From the NCBI GenBank assembly GCA_011389685.1, contig JAABTV010000029.1, positions 1 to 42,805 on the forward strand: 42,805 bases of DNA, given 5' to 3'. The notes under the pieces were generated by a model. The model saw nothing but the letters and a program-made list of their open reading frames with translations. It did not search any database and was not told where the DNA came from. The DNA is from Paracoccaceae bacterium. GTDB taxonomy: Bacteria > Pseudomonadota > Alphaproteobacteria > Rhodobacterales > Rhodobacteraceae. Shown piece after piece: positions 19,434-26,733 of this stretch (position 1 is the first letter of the stretch; each line of letters opens with the position of its first letter). A program made the position numbers and the translations under genes.

Positions 19434-19469
19434 CAGGCCGTGACCCCGACGATTCGGGGCCGCGGCCTG
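19434..19469 (+). terminator. Hairpin downstream of the ridA-phhB run
   Basis: CAGGCCG (19434-19440) pairs with CGGCCTG (19463-19469), and inside it CCCCGA (19444-19449) pairs with TCGGGG (19454-19459) around a 4-base loop, with a small internal bulge. The stem is strong but no T-run follows directly. It sits 49 bases past the phhB stop and ahead of the hemP promoter. Confidence 0.6.
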
Positions 19470-19512
19470 TCTTCCGCCGCGCACCCTCAAAAATCCCATG
19501 AAAACATGCGAT

Positions 19513-19541
19513 TTGACATTTCCGACTATTTTTGTCATATT
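19513..19541 (+). promoter_or_regulatory. Candidate sigma-70 promoter of the hemP locus
   Basis: TTGACA at 19513-19518 matches the -35 consensus exactly; CATATT at 19536-19541 is a fair -10 after 17 bases. An imperfect dyad (ATTTGACA at 19511-19518 against TGTCATAT at 19533-19540) spans the promoter and could be an operator for an iron or heme regulator. I could not match it to a named box: it lacks the TGA-N9-TCA spacing expected for Rhizobium-type iron boxes. Confidence 0.55.
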
Positions 19542-19608
19542 TTGAGAAGCTCAGCCACCCCGGCGCATTTCGGGGAAGCCCGCAATCACCCTGAACCGGA
19601 GCCGAGAA

Positions 19609-19779
19609 ATGCACGCGAACCAGATGCCGGGCCTGCGACATCCCGAAGAATCCGCCGACCACCGCACAGGGTTGAACGACCTGTGGGAACTCATCTCGGG
19701 CATGGGCGGGCCGCGCCTGCCCGACTTAGAATGGCTCGTCGACCGTTTGATCCCCGAGACCCCGGAAGAAACGCCATGA
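19609..19779 (+). CDS. 56-aa unknown protein coupled to hemP
   Basis: A short ORF of 56 codons plus stop, from an ATG at 19609 with GGAG 8 bases upstream to a TGA at 19777-19779 that overlaps the hemP start as ATGA. The peptide starts MHANQMPGLRHPEE, has a predicted helix DLWELISGMGG, then LPDLEWLVDRLIP and an acidic, Pro-rich tail (ETPEETP). There is no signal peptide, membrane helix or cysteine. It lies directly behind the candidate promoter at 19513-19541. The tight coupling and tidy codon use support a real gene. Function is unknown; a role in iron or heme handling is inferred only from position. Confidence 0.62.
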   Translation: MHANQMPGLRHPEESADHRTGLNDLWELISGMGGPRLPDLEWLVDRLIPETPEETP

Positions 19780-19940
19780 TGCACAAATCAGCCGACATGA
19801 GCCGCCCAGAGGGCGAGTCGACTCCGCTCTACAAGGCCGAAGACCTGATGCAGGGTGGGCAGATCGCCCATATCGTTCTGGGCGATCAGAATTACATCCT
19901 GCGGATCACCCGGGCCGGGAAACTGATTCTCACGAAATAG
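19776..19940 (+). CDS. hemP: Hemin uptake protein HemP
   Basis: A 54-residue protein of the HemP/HmuP family, small proteins linked to heme uptake loci and reported to act as co-activators of heme receptor genes in some rhizobia and Burkholderia. The C-terminal signature is clear: an IAHIVLGDQNYILRIT segment followed by GKLILTK at the very end. ATG at 19776 or 19779 could start; the first gives the ATGA overlap with the 56-aa ORF. It is followed not by receptor genes but by a decayed bacterioferritin gene. Expression is expected to respond to iron, though no known box was identified. Confidence 0.85.
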   Translation: MMHKSADMSRPEGESTPLYKAEDLMQGGQIAHIVLGDQNYILRITRAGKLILTK

Positions 19941-20113
19941 GCGCCCGCCCCGCGCATCGCCGCCCGGTGGCGGAGCTGGATTGGCTGCTGCGTCAATGCG
20001 GCGCGCAGTTTCACACCAATTCCGATAAAATCACTTGGTTTTCTCTGGATGCGCAATGATTTTGCCCCTATCATTACTTTCATTGGGATTTCACAGCGCG
20101 ACCAGCACCGCGA
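19941..20113 (+). other. Non-coding stretch between hemP and the bacterioferritin remnant
   Basis: No supported gene. A 30-codon frame starting with GTG (19967-20059) reads VAELDWLLRQCGAQFH and onward but has no ribosome site. After its TGA, the frame that becomes the bacterioferritin remnant reads HYFHWDFTA near 20072-20095, which faintly recalls the HYRLLEDWGF region of bacterioferritins. This would mean an internal deletion rather than simple 5' loss. Confidence 0.45.
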
Positions 20114-20401
20114 GGCCATCCCAACCTGCAGAAACTCGACGCGCTGCGGATCGGGGAGAACAACAAGGAAACCCTCGAAGCCGATCTCGCCGCCGAGCAC
20201 GGGGCCCGCACCCTTTACATCAAGGCGCGCCAGCATTGCGATCAGGTCGGGGATTATGTCTCGAAAAACCTGTTCGACGCGCTGATCACGGACGGGTAAG
20301 GCCATATCGATTTCCTGGAAACCCAACTCGATCTCTGCGAAACGCTTGGTCAGGAAAACTACGGCCTGCTTCAGGCCAAGCCCGGAAACGAAGCCGAATA
20401 G
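20114..20401 (+). pseudogene. bfr: Bacterioferritin remnant (bfr), truncated and with an internal stop
   Basis: In one frame the sequence reads GHPNLQKLDALRIGEN, then LEADLAAEHGARTLY, VGDYVSKNLFDALITDG, a TAA at 20297-20299, then [25 protein letters not shown] and a terminal TAG. This is the C-terminal 60% of a heme-containing ferritin. The TAA stands where intact proteins have the glutamate of the DEEGHID ferroxidase-site motif (GAA to TAA). The N-terminal helices, which bind iron and heme, are missing or scrambled, and no start codon is present. The gene is therefore dead. It directly follows hemP, in an iron locus. Bacterioferritin stores iron as ferric mineral. Confidence 0.85.
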
Positions 20402-20422
20402 CCCGTGCCTGGGCACCGGACG

Positions 20423-20443
20423 GCCCGATAAGCGGGCGTTTTT
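20423..20443 (+). terminator. Intrinsic terminator after the bfr remnant
   Basis: GCCCG (20423-20427) and CGGGC (20433-20437) form a short GC stem around ATAAG, followed by G and TTTTT (20439-20443). It is a compact rho-independent terminator on the plus strand that would close the hemP transcript and separate it from the convergent flagellar operon. Confidence 0.72.
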
Positions 20444-20549
20444 GGCGAATTGCAGGGTCGTGATGTGCCCGTGGATTCGTTCCTGCGCCACACGCCATGA
20501 CGTCTTCCGCGACTTGTGTCCGCAGTTGCCTGGTCAGATCCTGTCCGTT

Positions 20550-22556
20550 TCAATTGGCCCAGGGGGTTTCCAGCATGTCCTCGATCTCCCGCATGGTCGC
20601 GTCGCTTTTTGCCAACAGATCACGGACGTCGTCCAACCGTATTTTCTCGCCGTCGCGGCCGCCCACGGAATCCGCGACACCGCGTTTCCCATCACCTTCC
20701 TTGTCCTTTCGATCCGGATGTCCTGAAACCGCTCTGGACAGAATGACGGCCCTTTCCGGACTTCCCCGACCTTTCTCGTTGCCTTCCAGAAATGCGATTG
20801 CCTCTTCTGGAAAACCAAGCGAGACGAGGCGATCGCCCATCATGTTGGCAACCTCGACCGACAGTTCGTTCCGCGCGTCACCGTCCAGGCCCAAGGCGGT
20901 TGTCAGGAACAGGGCATCAGGCGCGTTCTGCGAAATCTTCTGAAAAACAAAGTTCCGAGCTTTTTCAAAGCCCTCTGCATCAATGGACTCCCTCAGCCTT
21001 CCCAACTCGACGAGAGCTTCTTCATAGGAACTGGCCATCGCCAGGGACTTGACACTTGCGTGCCGCAACTCCGACTCCTCGGGACTCCCCTTGTATTCGT
21101 GAGCCAGGACACCGATCCGTTGGGCCTCGGAATAATCCATCGGGGCATTTTCCGCAGACAATGCAGCGACCATCTCAATCGTCGCCTTGGGAGAGCTTTC
21201 GTTATTCGCCTGCGAGGCCTGGGCGAACGCGGAATGCGCTTCCTCGCTGAGCCCCTTTTCCTTTTTCAACATCCCTTCAGCCAGAAGAACCATCCCGTCT
21301 TCTTCCCCGCCGCCACGAGCCGCCATCCCGAGGACTTCTTCCGATGCGTCAACATGGCCATGGCGAATCAGGCGCTCCACCAATTCTCGCGTCACGATGT
21401 TGCGAACAAGACCCGGCAGTCGGCTGAACTCGGACATGATGCCGGTCGTGTCCGGTTCAAACCGGTCATCCTCCGGATTCCGGGACAGGAAGGCCCACAG
21501 TGGAGAGCTTTCGGGACAGATCGAATGATCGGGCATTGAGCGTTCGCCCGTCACCGAGGCGCGTTCCAATGCCTTGAATATGGCCAGAAGAGGCTCTTTT
21601 TCGTCCGCAATCTGTCTCGAAAGCAGGGACGCCTCATCGAAAAAGCCATGGTAGATGTAAAGTTTGACCAGTTTTCCGGCGACCTCGTGATCAAGAGTGT
21701 CGAACTCGCGATATAGCTGCCTTCGGAGTTTCGAAACGTCGCTGCTGAAGGCCTCGGGACGCCCCCATGACGCGATGTCGAGATCCTCGATCATCAGGCA
21801 GTCGATGGTGTTGCCCGCTCGCGTCTCGCTTGATGGTGCAGTGTCCGGGCCAGGTTCCTCGGACCCATTGCGGGCGCGAAAGTTGATCGGAAGCCGATCT
21901 TCGCCGGGGATCGGGTCTTCGCGCTCGACCGCCCTCACCGCGCCTTTGCCGCTCCGCCCGAATTCAAAACTCAGATCCAGCAGCAGGGATGCGTATTCAT
22001 GCAGCGAATGATGGGGCTGCGAAGGTCCGGCCCGATGTGTCGTCTTCCCCGCGACGACCGTGTTCGGCTCACCCCCGGCTCTCGAAAACTCCAGCCAGGC
22101 GCGTTCCGGTATCCTGTCGGACTCATTCGCCCTGGCGGAGACCCGATTCATTGTGGGTGAGTGATCTGCGGAGGCAGCATTCGAGAAATCCAGGACCAGC
22201 ATCCTGTCTCCGAGAAGAAAGGACCTTACCGGGCAATCGCAATTCAACGCGATGCTCAAGACCGACCCGTCGTTGATCGCATTCACGGATCTGATGCGGT
22301 CCGCGTTCAGCTTCTGAAACGTATTCGACGTGTCCAGGACATGCCCGGAATTCGCGAAAGCCACGTGGTAGCCATCATCGCTTTGGGTGATCTTCCAGCC
22401 GGTATTCTCTGGCAGGTCAAGTGCAAGACGCGTGAATCCGCCATGCTCGCCTCCACGGACTCTGATTGAATCGGCATTTGCGTTCACGGCCAACGTGAAC
22501 AACAGGAATGTCCCCAGAAACAGCCAGCGGATAATCCGTGCAGATGTCATTTTCAC
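20550..22556 (-). CDS. Secreted AMIN-like/TPR-like protein of the flagellar motor operon (possible MotC analogue)
   Basis: A 668-residue protein that I cannot place in a named family. It has a signal peptide (about residues 1-28, with the WLFLGTFLLFTLAV core), then a beta-rich domain (about 30-125) with GGFTRLALDLP and RMLVLDFSNA edges that resembles an AMIN domain, a polar linker, and a long alpha-helical region (about 270-610) of TPR-like repeats such as AGKLVKLYIYHGFFDEASLL and SYEEALVELGRLRE. It is translationally coupled to motA (GTG at 22556 overlaps the motA stop; ATG at 22550 is an alternative). In Sinorhizobium, the periplasmic motility protein MotC needs the chaperone MotE; a MotE-like gene is two genes upstream. 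By position, export and helical repeats, a MotC-like role is inferred, not shown. Confidence 0.7.
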   Translation of the reverse strand: MKMTSARIIRWLFLGTFLLFTLAVNANADSIRVRGGEHGGFTRLALDLPENTGWKITQSDDGYHVAFANSGHVLDTSNTFQKLNADRIRSVNAINDGSVLSIALNCDCPVRSFLLGDRMLVLDFSNAASADHSPTMNRVSARANESDRIPERAWLEFSRAGGEPNTVVAGKTTHRAGPSQPHHSLHEYASLLLDLSFEFGRSGKGAVRAVEREDPIPGEDRLPINFRARNGSEEPGPDTAPSSETRAGNTIDCLMIEDLDIASWGRPEAFSSDVSKLRRQLYREFDTLDHEVAGKLVKLYIYHGFFDEASLLSRQIADEKEPLLAIFKALERASVTGERSMPDHSICPESSPLWAFLSRNPEDDRFEPDTTGIMSEFSRLPGLVRNIVTRELVERLIRHGHVDASEEVLGMAARGGGEEDGMVLLAEGMLKKEKGLSEEAHSAFAQASQANNESSPKATIEMVAALSAENAPMDYSEAQRIGVLAHEYKGSPEESELRHASVKSLAMASSYEEALVELGRLRESIDAEGFEKARNFVFQKISQNAPDALFLTTALGLDGDARNELSVEVANMMGDRLVSLGFPEEAIAFLEGNEKGRGSPERAVILSRAVSGHPDRKDKEGDGKRGVADSVGGRDGEKIRLDDVRDLLAKSDATMREIEDMLETPWAN

Positions 22557-23419
22557 GCTGCTTTCTTGATCTCTTTCAGTTGAACCTCAAGAGCTGAAAA
22601 GCTGGGCCGATGGGTGATGGGAATGTTCTGGCGCCCGACCTCGATGCAGATACTTGGCGAATGATGGTGCAGACTCGCGATCAGGACTTCGCGGATCAGC
22701 TTGTAGAAATTGCTTTCATCTTCGACGACGACCTTCAGCTTGGCAGAGAACGGGCCGACAAAACCATAGGCGAGAAAGACACCCAGGAACGTGCCGACAA
22801 GAGCCCCGCCGATCATCTTTCCGAGCACTTCAGGCGGCTGATCAATGGAGGACATGGTCTTGATCACACCCAGGACGGCGGCAACAATTCCGAGGGCTGG
22901 CAATGCGTCGGCCACGTTCTGGAGGGAATGGCTGGAATGAAGTGCGTGATGGACGCTGGCTTCCATCCGCTTGTCCAGAACTTCCTCGACCTGGTGCGGA
23001 TCGTCATAGTTCGAAGCGGCCGCGCGCATCGTGTCTCCGATAAGATCGGTCGCTTCCACATCCTCGAGGATCCGAGGGTATTTTCCGAAGATGTCACTGT
23101 CGTTGGGATTATCGATATGTTGCTCGATGGCGACCGGATTGGTTCGGGACAGGTTGATCAGTTCGAACAGCAGGCACAGCAAGTCGTTATAGTCACTCTT
23201 CTCCCATTTCGGCCCCTTGAATATCTTTTTGATATCCTTTGCAGTCAGTTTTATCGCAGTCATATCATTGGCAATCAGGAACGCACCGACAGCGGCCCCT
23301 CCGATCATCATCAATTCGAATGGCAATGCCTTCATGATGATCATCAGGTTTCCACCGGCGAGCATGTAGCCGCCGAAAACCATGACGAACACGACGACTA
23401 TTCCGACCAGGCCCATCAT
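22553..23419 (-). CDS. motA: Flagellar motor stator protein MotA
   Basis: A 288-residue MotA of the long, sodium- or proton-driven proteobacterial type; it forms the inner-membrane stator with MotB. Landmarks: GIVVVFVMVFGGYMLAGG (first helix), ALPFELMMIGGAA, a large cytoplasmic loop, LPALGIVAAVLGVIKTM with the proline equivalent to P173 of E. coli, and the GTFLGVFLAYGFVGPF helix with the second proline. I place the start at 23419 because MotA proteins begin at this helix; the frame is open to 23518, inside the end of the MotE-like gene, so a longer N-terminus is possible. motB is not in the window. Confidence 0.9.
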   Translation of the reverse strand: MMGLVGIVVVFVMVFGGYMLAGGNLMIIMKALPFELMMIGGAAVGAFLIANDMTAIKLTAKDIKKIFKGPKWEKSDYNDLLCLLFELINLSRTNPVAIEQHIDNPNDSDIFGKYPRILEDVEATDLIGDTMRAAASNYDDPHQVEEVLDKRMEASVHHALHSSHSLQNVADALPALGIVAAVLGVIKTMSSIDQPPEVLGKMIGGALVGTFLGVFLAYGFVGPFSAKLKVVVEDESNFYKLIREVLIASLHHHSPSICIEVGRQNIPITHRPSFSALEVQLKEIKKAA

Positions 23420-23495
23420 CGCAAATACAGTCCCATAACTTGTTTTCGTTTTCCGATATGCGCCATCTCTGACGCACCAGGCGTGGTCGCCCGCT

Positions 23496-24122
23496 TCAGT
23501 TCCTTGGTGCGTTGGCATTCCGCCCGGCGAGGATCGCGCTGATCTGGTAGGCCTGGTCGGGATCGAGTTTTCCCAGAATTCCCGCAGCCGCCTTCGGGTT
23601 CATCCGGCCAAGCAGACCGGCCGAGAATTCCGGGTCCATCCGCTCGAAATGCCCGGCCGCATCCTTGGCCTTCATGCTTTCATAGACTTCTGTCAATCTG
23701 GCCAGATCGTTCTCTGCCGCGCCGTCGGCAATCGCGAGCGTCTTTCTCAGTTCCGCCTCGGTCGTCTCCAGATCGGCCAGGCGCCGGGCCAGCATGCGTT
23801 CGCCTTGCCTGATTTTCTGCGCCCGGGCTTCGACGGCTTCTTCCTGTCGCCTCAATTTGTCTTCGCGCTTTGCGAGCGCTTTCAGCGTGGCTGCGACTCC
23901 GGGTTCCGGCTGGCAGTTTTCCGGCTCCAGGCGTTCCCGTCCGGTTGCATCGGATTGCAACTCCAGTTGTTGTGCGACTGCCTGTCGGACGTCGGTGCCA
24001 AGCCTGAGGACAGCCGAGGCCATCAACAGGACCGACAATATCAGCAACGCCCGCAACGTGGGCCTTCGTTTGGCTCTCTTCTTCCGTTCAGGCAAAGCGG
24101 CCCCCTGCTCTTTCAATCTCAA
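23496..24122 (-). CDS. motE: MotE-like protein (MgtE N-domain-like, signal-anchored)
   Basis: A 208-residue protein with a basic start, one hydrophobic segment (about residues 25-45, LRALLILSVLLMASAVLRLG), a long coiled coil (about 75-135) and a C-terminal domain built of repeated MxP motifs: ERMDPEFSAGLL, RMNPKAAAGIL, KLDPDQAYQI. This is the MgtE-intracellular-N-like domain found in MotE, the periplasmic chaperone of MotC in Sinorhizobium, and in FliG-related and flagellar FlbB-like proteins. Its ATG overlaps the upstream stop (ATGA). The symbol is given by family and context; direct equivalence to Sinorhizobium MotE is an inference. Confidence 0.78.
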   Translation of the reverse strand: MRLKEQGAALPERKKRAKRRPTLRALLILSVLLMASAVLRLGTDVRQAVAQQLELQSDATGRERLEPENCQPEPGVAATLKALAKREDKLRRQEEAVEARAQKIRQGERMLARRLADLETTEAELRKTLAIADGAAENDLARLTEVYESMKAKDAAGHFERMDPEFSAGLLGRMNPKAAAGILGKLDPDQAYQISAILAGRNANAPRN

Positions 24123-24475
24123 CCCGATGACCGCCTTGAGAAAACCGGTTCTGGCGGCGCGGTCTGTTCCTTGGGCTGGGCCTCATCTTCGGCGGGAAGG
24201 TCGTGCATGGCCGCGACCATCAACTCGAGCCGTTTCGCCGCCGTTTCGGCCCGATCGATCAGATCCGTCAAGGTGGCGCTGGAGGCGGCATCCATTTCCT
24301 GAACACTGGTGAGGATCCGCGAAAGGTCGTCCACCTGGGCCGAGAGGAGCGCGATTGCCTGACCGACCCCGGAGTCCAGGTCATTGAAGCGCGCGAGGCG
24401 CCTTGCGATGGAATAGCAATAGATGCTGACCACCGCGGCACCTATTGCTAGAATAATGTCAGCGATGAGTTCCAT
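24119..24475 (-). CDS. Membrane-anchored coiled-coil protein in the flagellar operon (DUF6468-like?)
   Basis: A 118-residue protein with an N-terminal membrane helix (MELIADIILAIGAAVVSIY), then an amphipathic helical part (LDSGVGQAIALLSAQVDDLS, ASSATLTDLIDRAETAAKRL) and a Pro/Gln-rich tail. Small proteins like this between fliL and motE are found in alphaproteobacterial flagellar clusters, and I believe they fall in DUF6468, but I cannot confirm that. Spacing is 8 bases after the fliL stop, and its own stop overlaps the start of the MotE-like gene. One anchor plus a coiled coil suggests a structural or assembly role at the basal body; no function is claimed. Confidence 0.68.
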   Translation of the reverse strand: MELIADIILAIGAAVVSIYCYSIARRLARFNDLDSGVGQAIALLSAQVDDLSRILTSVQEMDAASSATLTDLIDRAETAAKRLELMVAAMHDLPAEDEAQPKEQTAPPEPVFSRRSSG

Positions 24476-24483
24476 ACTTTCTC

Positions 24484-24987
24484 CTAGGTCAACACGAATT
24501 CCATTATCAGGAGATCGTTCACACGGTCCGGCCCGACGACGCTTGTTATTCTGCGCAGCATTTGTGCCCTGAAACGGATCAGGCTGGATGGTTGCGCAAT
24601 GTCGGCATAATCCAGTGCCCGCAGATAACCGTTCAGGACATCGACAATCCGCGGCAAAACCACGGTTACATCCTTCTCGTAGCCCTTCGGAACTTCGAGT
24701 TTCGCACGAAACCGAAGGTGCCTTGGCTCGCCCTTGTCGAGCAATGAGATGATCAGGGGTTCAATCGGGACAAAGGCGACGTCAGCGAACATTTCCGTTC
24801 CGTCGGGACCGGCGCTCGTATCTTCCGATTGTCCCGTCTGAAAGGCGGGAATGAGTCCGGCATACGAGGACGCGAAGCCGCCGGACACGCCGATCAGCAG
24901 GAAAACGATTCCAATCAGCGCTCGCCTCCCCGATCGCTTGGAGCCACCTTCCAACTCATTGATTTCATCCGTTTTTGGATCGTCCAT
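24484..24987 (-). CDS. fliL: Flagellar basal body-associated protein FliL
   Basis: A 167-residue FliL: cytoplasmic acidic N-terminus, one membrane helix (ALIGIVFLLIGVSGG, about residues 23-42) and a periplasmic domain with LIISLLDKGEPRHLRF, VLPRIVDVLNGYLR and the C-terminal VNDLLIMEFVLT, which is the typical family ending. FliL surrounds the stator and affects motor torque. The ATG at 24987 is chosen over an upstream frame that would run into the divergent promoter region. It is the first gene of the minus-strand flagellar transcript, facing fliF across 117 bases with a CtrA-like site between them. Confidence 0.88.
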   Translation of the reverse strand: MDDPKTDEINELEGGSKRSGRRALIGIVFLLIGVSGGFASSYAGLIPAFQTGQSEDTSAGPDGTEMFADVAFVPIEPLIISLLDKGEPRHLRFRAKLEVPKGYEKDVTVVLPRIVDVLNGYLRALDYADIAQPSSLIRFRAQMLRRITSVVGPDRVNDLLIMEFVLT

Positions 24988-25034
24988 CACTCGAATCCCG
25001 GTTTTGCGTCTGACCCGAGAATAGCCGGATGCTC

Positions 25035-25049
25035 CTAACCAAATGTTAA
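25035..25049. promoter_or_regulatory. CtrA-like box between fliL and fliF
   Basis: On the minus strand the sequence is TTAACATTTGGTTAG, that is TTAA-N7-TTAG, one mismatch from the CtrA consensus TTAA-N7-TTAA. It is the only AT-rich patch in the 24988-25104 divergent region, 48 bases before fliL and 56 before fliF. CtrA controls flagellar genes in Caulobacter, in roseobacters and for the Fla2 system of Rhodobacter, so one site could drive both operons. Confidence 0.62.
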
Positions 25050-25104
25050 GTGAGATGGGCCAAGCAATGGTTGAACATCGCACCACCGCAAGAATCGGAG
25101 ATCA

Positions 25105-26733
25105 GTGTTGGTTCAACTGAAAGATGTCTGGGCAAGCCTGGAAAATCGCCGCAAGGTCATCGTCGTCCTGACCTTCCTGGCGGTCTTGTCGACGCTTTTC
25201 GCGATCTATCGCAGCGCGAGCAGTCCGAACTACGGATTGCTCTACGCGGGACTTGAGGGCGCCACCGCGGGCGATGTCGTGCTGGCGCTGGAAAACCGGG
25301 GGGTCGCCTATCAGGTTCGCGGCGATGCCATCTGGGTCGATGACGCACAGCGCGACACGCTTCGCCTGACCCTGGCCAGCGAAGGTCTGCCGGGCATGTC
25401 CGCGAAAGGATATGAACTGCTGGACAATCTCAACGGGTTCGGCACGACCTCTCAGATGTTCAACGTCGCGGTCTGGCGCGCCCGGGAAGGCGAACTGGCC
25501 CGGTCGATCTCCTCGGCGCCGTATGTTTCGGCCGCGCGGGTCCATATCGCCAACATGGAGGCAAGGCCGTTCACGACCGGAACCCGTCCCGGTGCATCCG
25601 TGTCGGTGACAACCCCGAACGGCGTTCTTTCGGGATCGCAGGCAATGGCCATAAGACACCTGGTCGCCTCGGCCGTTACCGGCCTGACGCCCGACAATGT
25701 CGCGATCGTGGACAGCCACGGAGGTCTGATCGAAACATCTGACAGCACCGGAACGATCGAGAATTCCGACCAGAAGTCCGAAGCCCTGAGGAAGCGCGTT
25801 CAGAGCCTGCTCGAAGCGCGCGTGGGGCCTGGCAATGCGGTCGTGCAGATCAATATCGAGACCTTCAATGAAAGCGAGGAGATCCATGAGCGGCGTTTCG
25901 ATCCCGACGGACGGGTCGCGATCAGCGTGGATACCGAGGAAGACGCCAACAGTTCCAGTCAGAAGAACGGTGGCAATGTCGGGGTTGCGTCCAACCTCCC
26001 GGATGGCGACGCGGCGTCCGACGACAGCGCGACCAGCCAGGAGAGCAGGACGCGAGAGCGGATCAATTACGAAGTCTCCGAGGTCAACCGCCGGGTCGAA
26101 AAGCAACCTGGCACCATCAAGCGCATAACCGTCGCGGCCCTGGTCAACAACGCGCAGGTCGCCGCCGAATCCGAACCGCCCACGAGTGAACCGCGATCCG
26201 ATGCCGAGCTTGCCAACCTCAGGGAGCTGGTTGAATCCGCCGTCGGTTTCGACCCGGACCGGGGCGACAGGATCACGATCAAATCCATGGCCTTCCAGAC
26301 CGGTTCACCGATGGGAAGCCTTCCCGACGCGTCCCTACTCAGCAGGCTCAACATCAATGTCATGTCGCTAATCCAGCTTGCCGTTCTGGCCGTGCTCGTG
26401 CTCGTGCTCGTGTTCTTCGTGCTGCGCCCGATGCTGAGCAGGGCCGAGCGCACATCGGAAACCGGACTGCCTGGCCCGGCCCGGCCCTCGGGGCTTCCCG
26501 CGGGGTCACGAAATGATCCTCAGGCCACACTGACCGGCGAGATCGACGACGAGCCAAGGGACATGAGCGGTATGGAACTGATCCCCGCCCGCGACAGGCA
26601 ATCCTCGGACAGCCCGCTGTCGGAGGTCACGGAAGACCCCGTCGCGCGCCTGCGGGCATTGATTGAAGAACGCAAGGACGAGACCGTCGAGGTGCTGCGC
26701 AACTGGCTCGAACCCAGTGAGGAGAAAACCTGA
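25105..26733 (+). CDS. fliF: Flagellar MS-ring protein FliF
   Basis: A 542-residue FliF, the inner-membrane ring of the flagellar basal body and a platform for export. First membrane helix at about residues 19-37 (VIVVLTFLAVLSTLFAI), YscJ/FliF domain with NYGLLYAGLE, SEGLPG and RARQGELARSI-like RAREGELARSI, the periplasmic region with RINYEVSEVNRRVEKQPG, second membrane helix at about 420-440, and a C-terminal tail DPVARLRALIEERKDETVEVLRNWL that should hold the FliG-binding helix. The GTG at 25105 or the TTG at 25108 starts it, both behind GGAG (25097-25100). No fliG follows; fliH overlaps the stop (TGATG). Confidence 0.93.
   Translation: MLVQLKDVWASLENRRKVIVVLTFLAVLSTLFAIYRSASSPNYGLLYAGLEGATAGDVVLALENRGVAYQVRGDAIWVDDAQRDTLRLTLASEGLPGMSAKGYELLDNLNGFGTTSQMFNVAVWRAREGELARSISSAPYVSAARVHIANMEARPFTTGTRPGASVSVTTPNGVLSGSQAMAIRHLVASAVTGLTPDNVAIVDSHGGLIETSDSTGTIENSDQKSEALRKRVQSLLEARVGPGNAVVQINIETFNESEEIHERRFDPDGRVAISVDTEEDANSSSQKNGGNVGVASNLPDGDAASDDSATSQESRTRERINYEVSEVNRRVEKQPGTIKRITVAALVNNAQVAAESEPPTSEPRSDAELANLRELVESAVGFDPDRGDRITIKSMAFQTGSPMGSLPDASLLSRLNINVMSLIQLAVLAVLVLVLVFFVLRPMLSRAERTSETGLPGPARPSGLPAGSRNDPQATLTGEIDDEPRDMSGMELIPARDRQSSDSPLSEVTEDPVARLRALIEERKDETVEVLRNWLEPSEEKT

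Noticed and set aside
19499-19546. 15-codon ATG frame (MKTCDLTFPTIFVIF) upstream of the 56-aa ORF as a leader peptide
   Set aside because: It overlaps the promoter elements themselves and has no ribosome site.
19967-20059. 30-codon GTG frame after hemP (VAELDWLLRQCGAQFH...)
   Set aside because: No Shine-Dalgarno, no recognisable product, and it lies in the decayed bfr neighbourhood.
23420-23518. Longer N-terminus for MotA starting in the end of the MotE-like gene
   Set aside because: The 33 extra residues are polar and not like MotA, whose first helix starts at the chosen start; the overlap is more simply an open frame by chance. The exact start stays uncertain.
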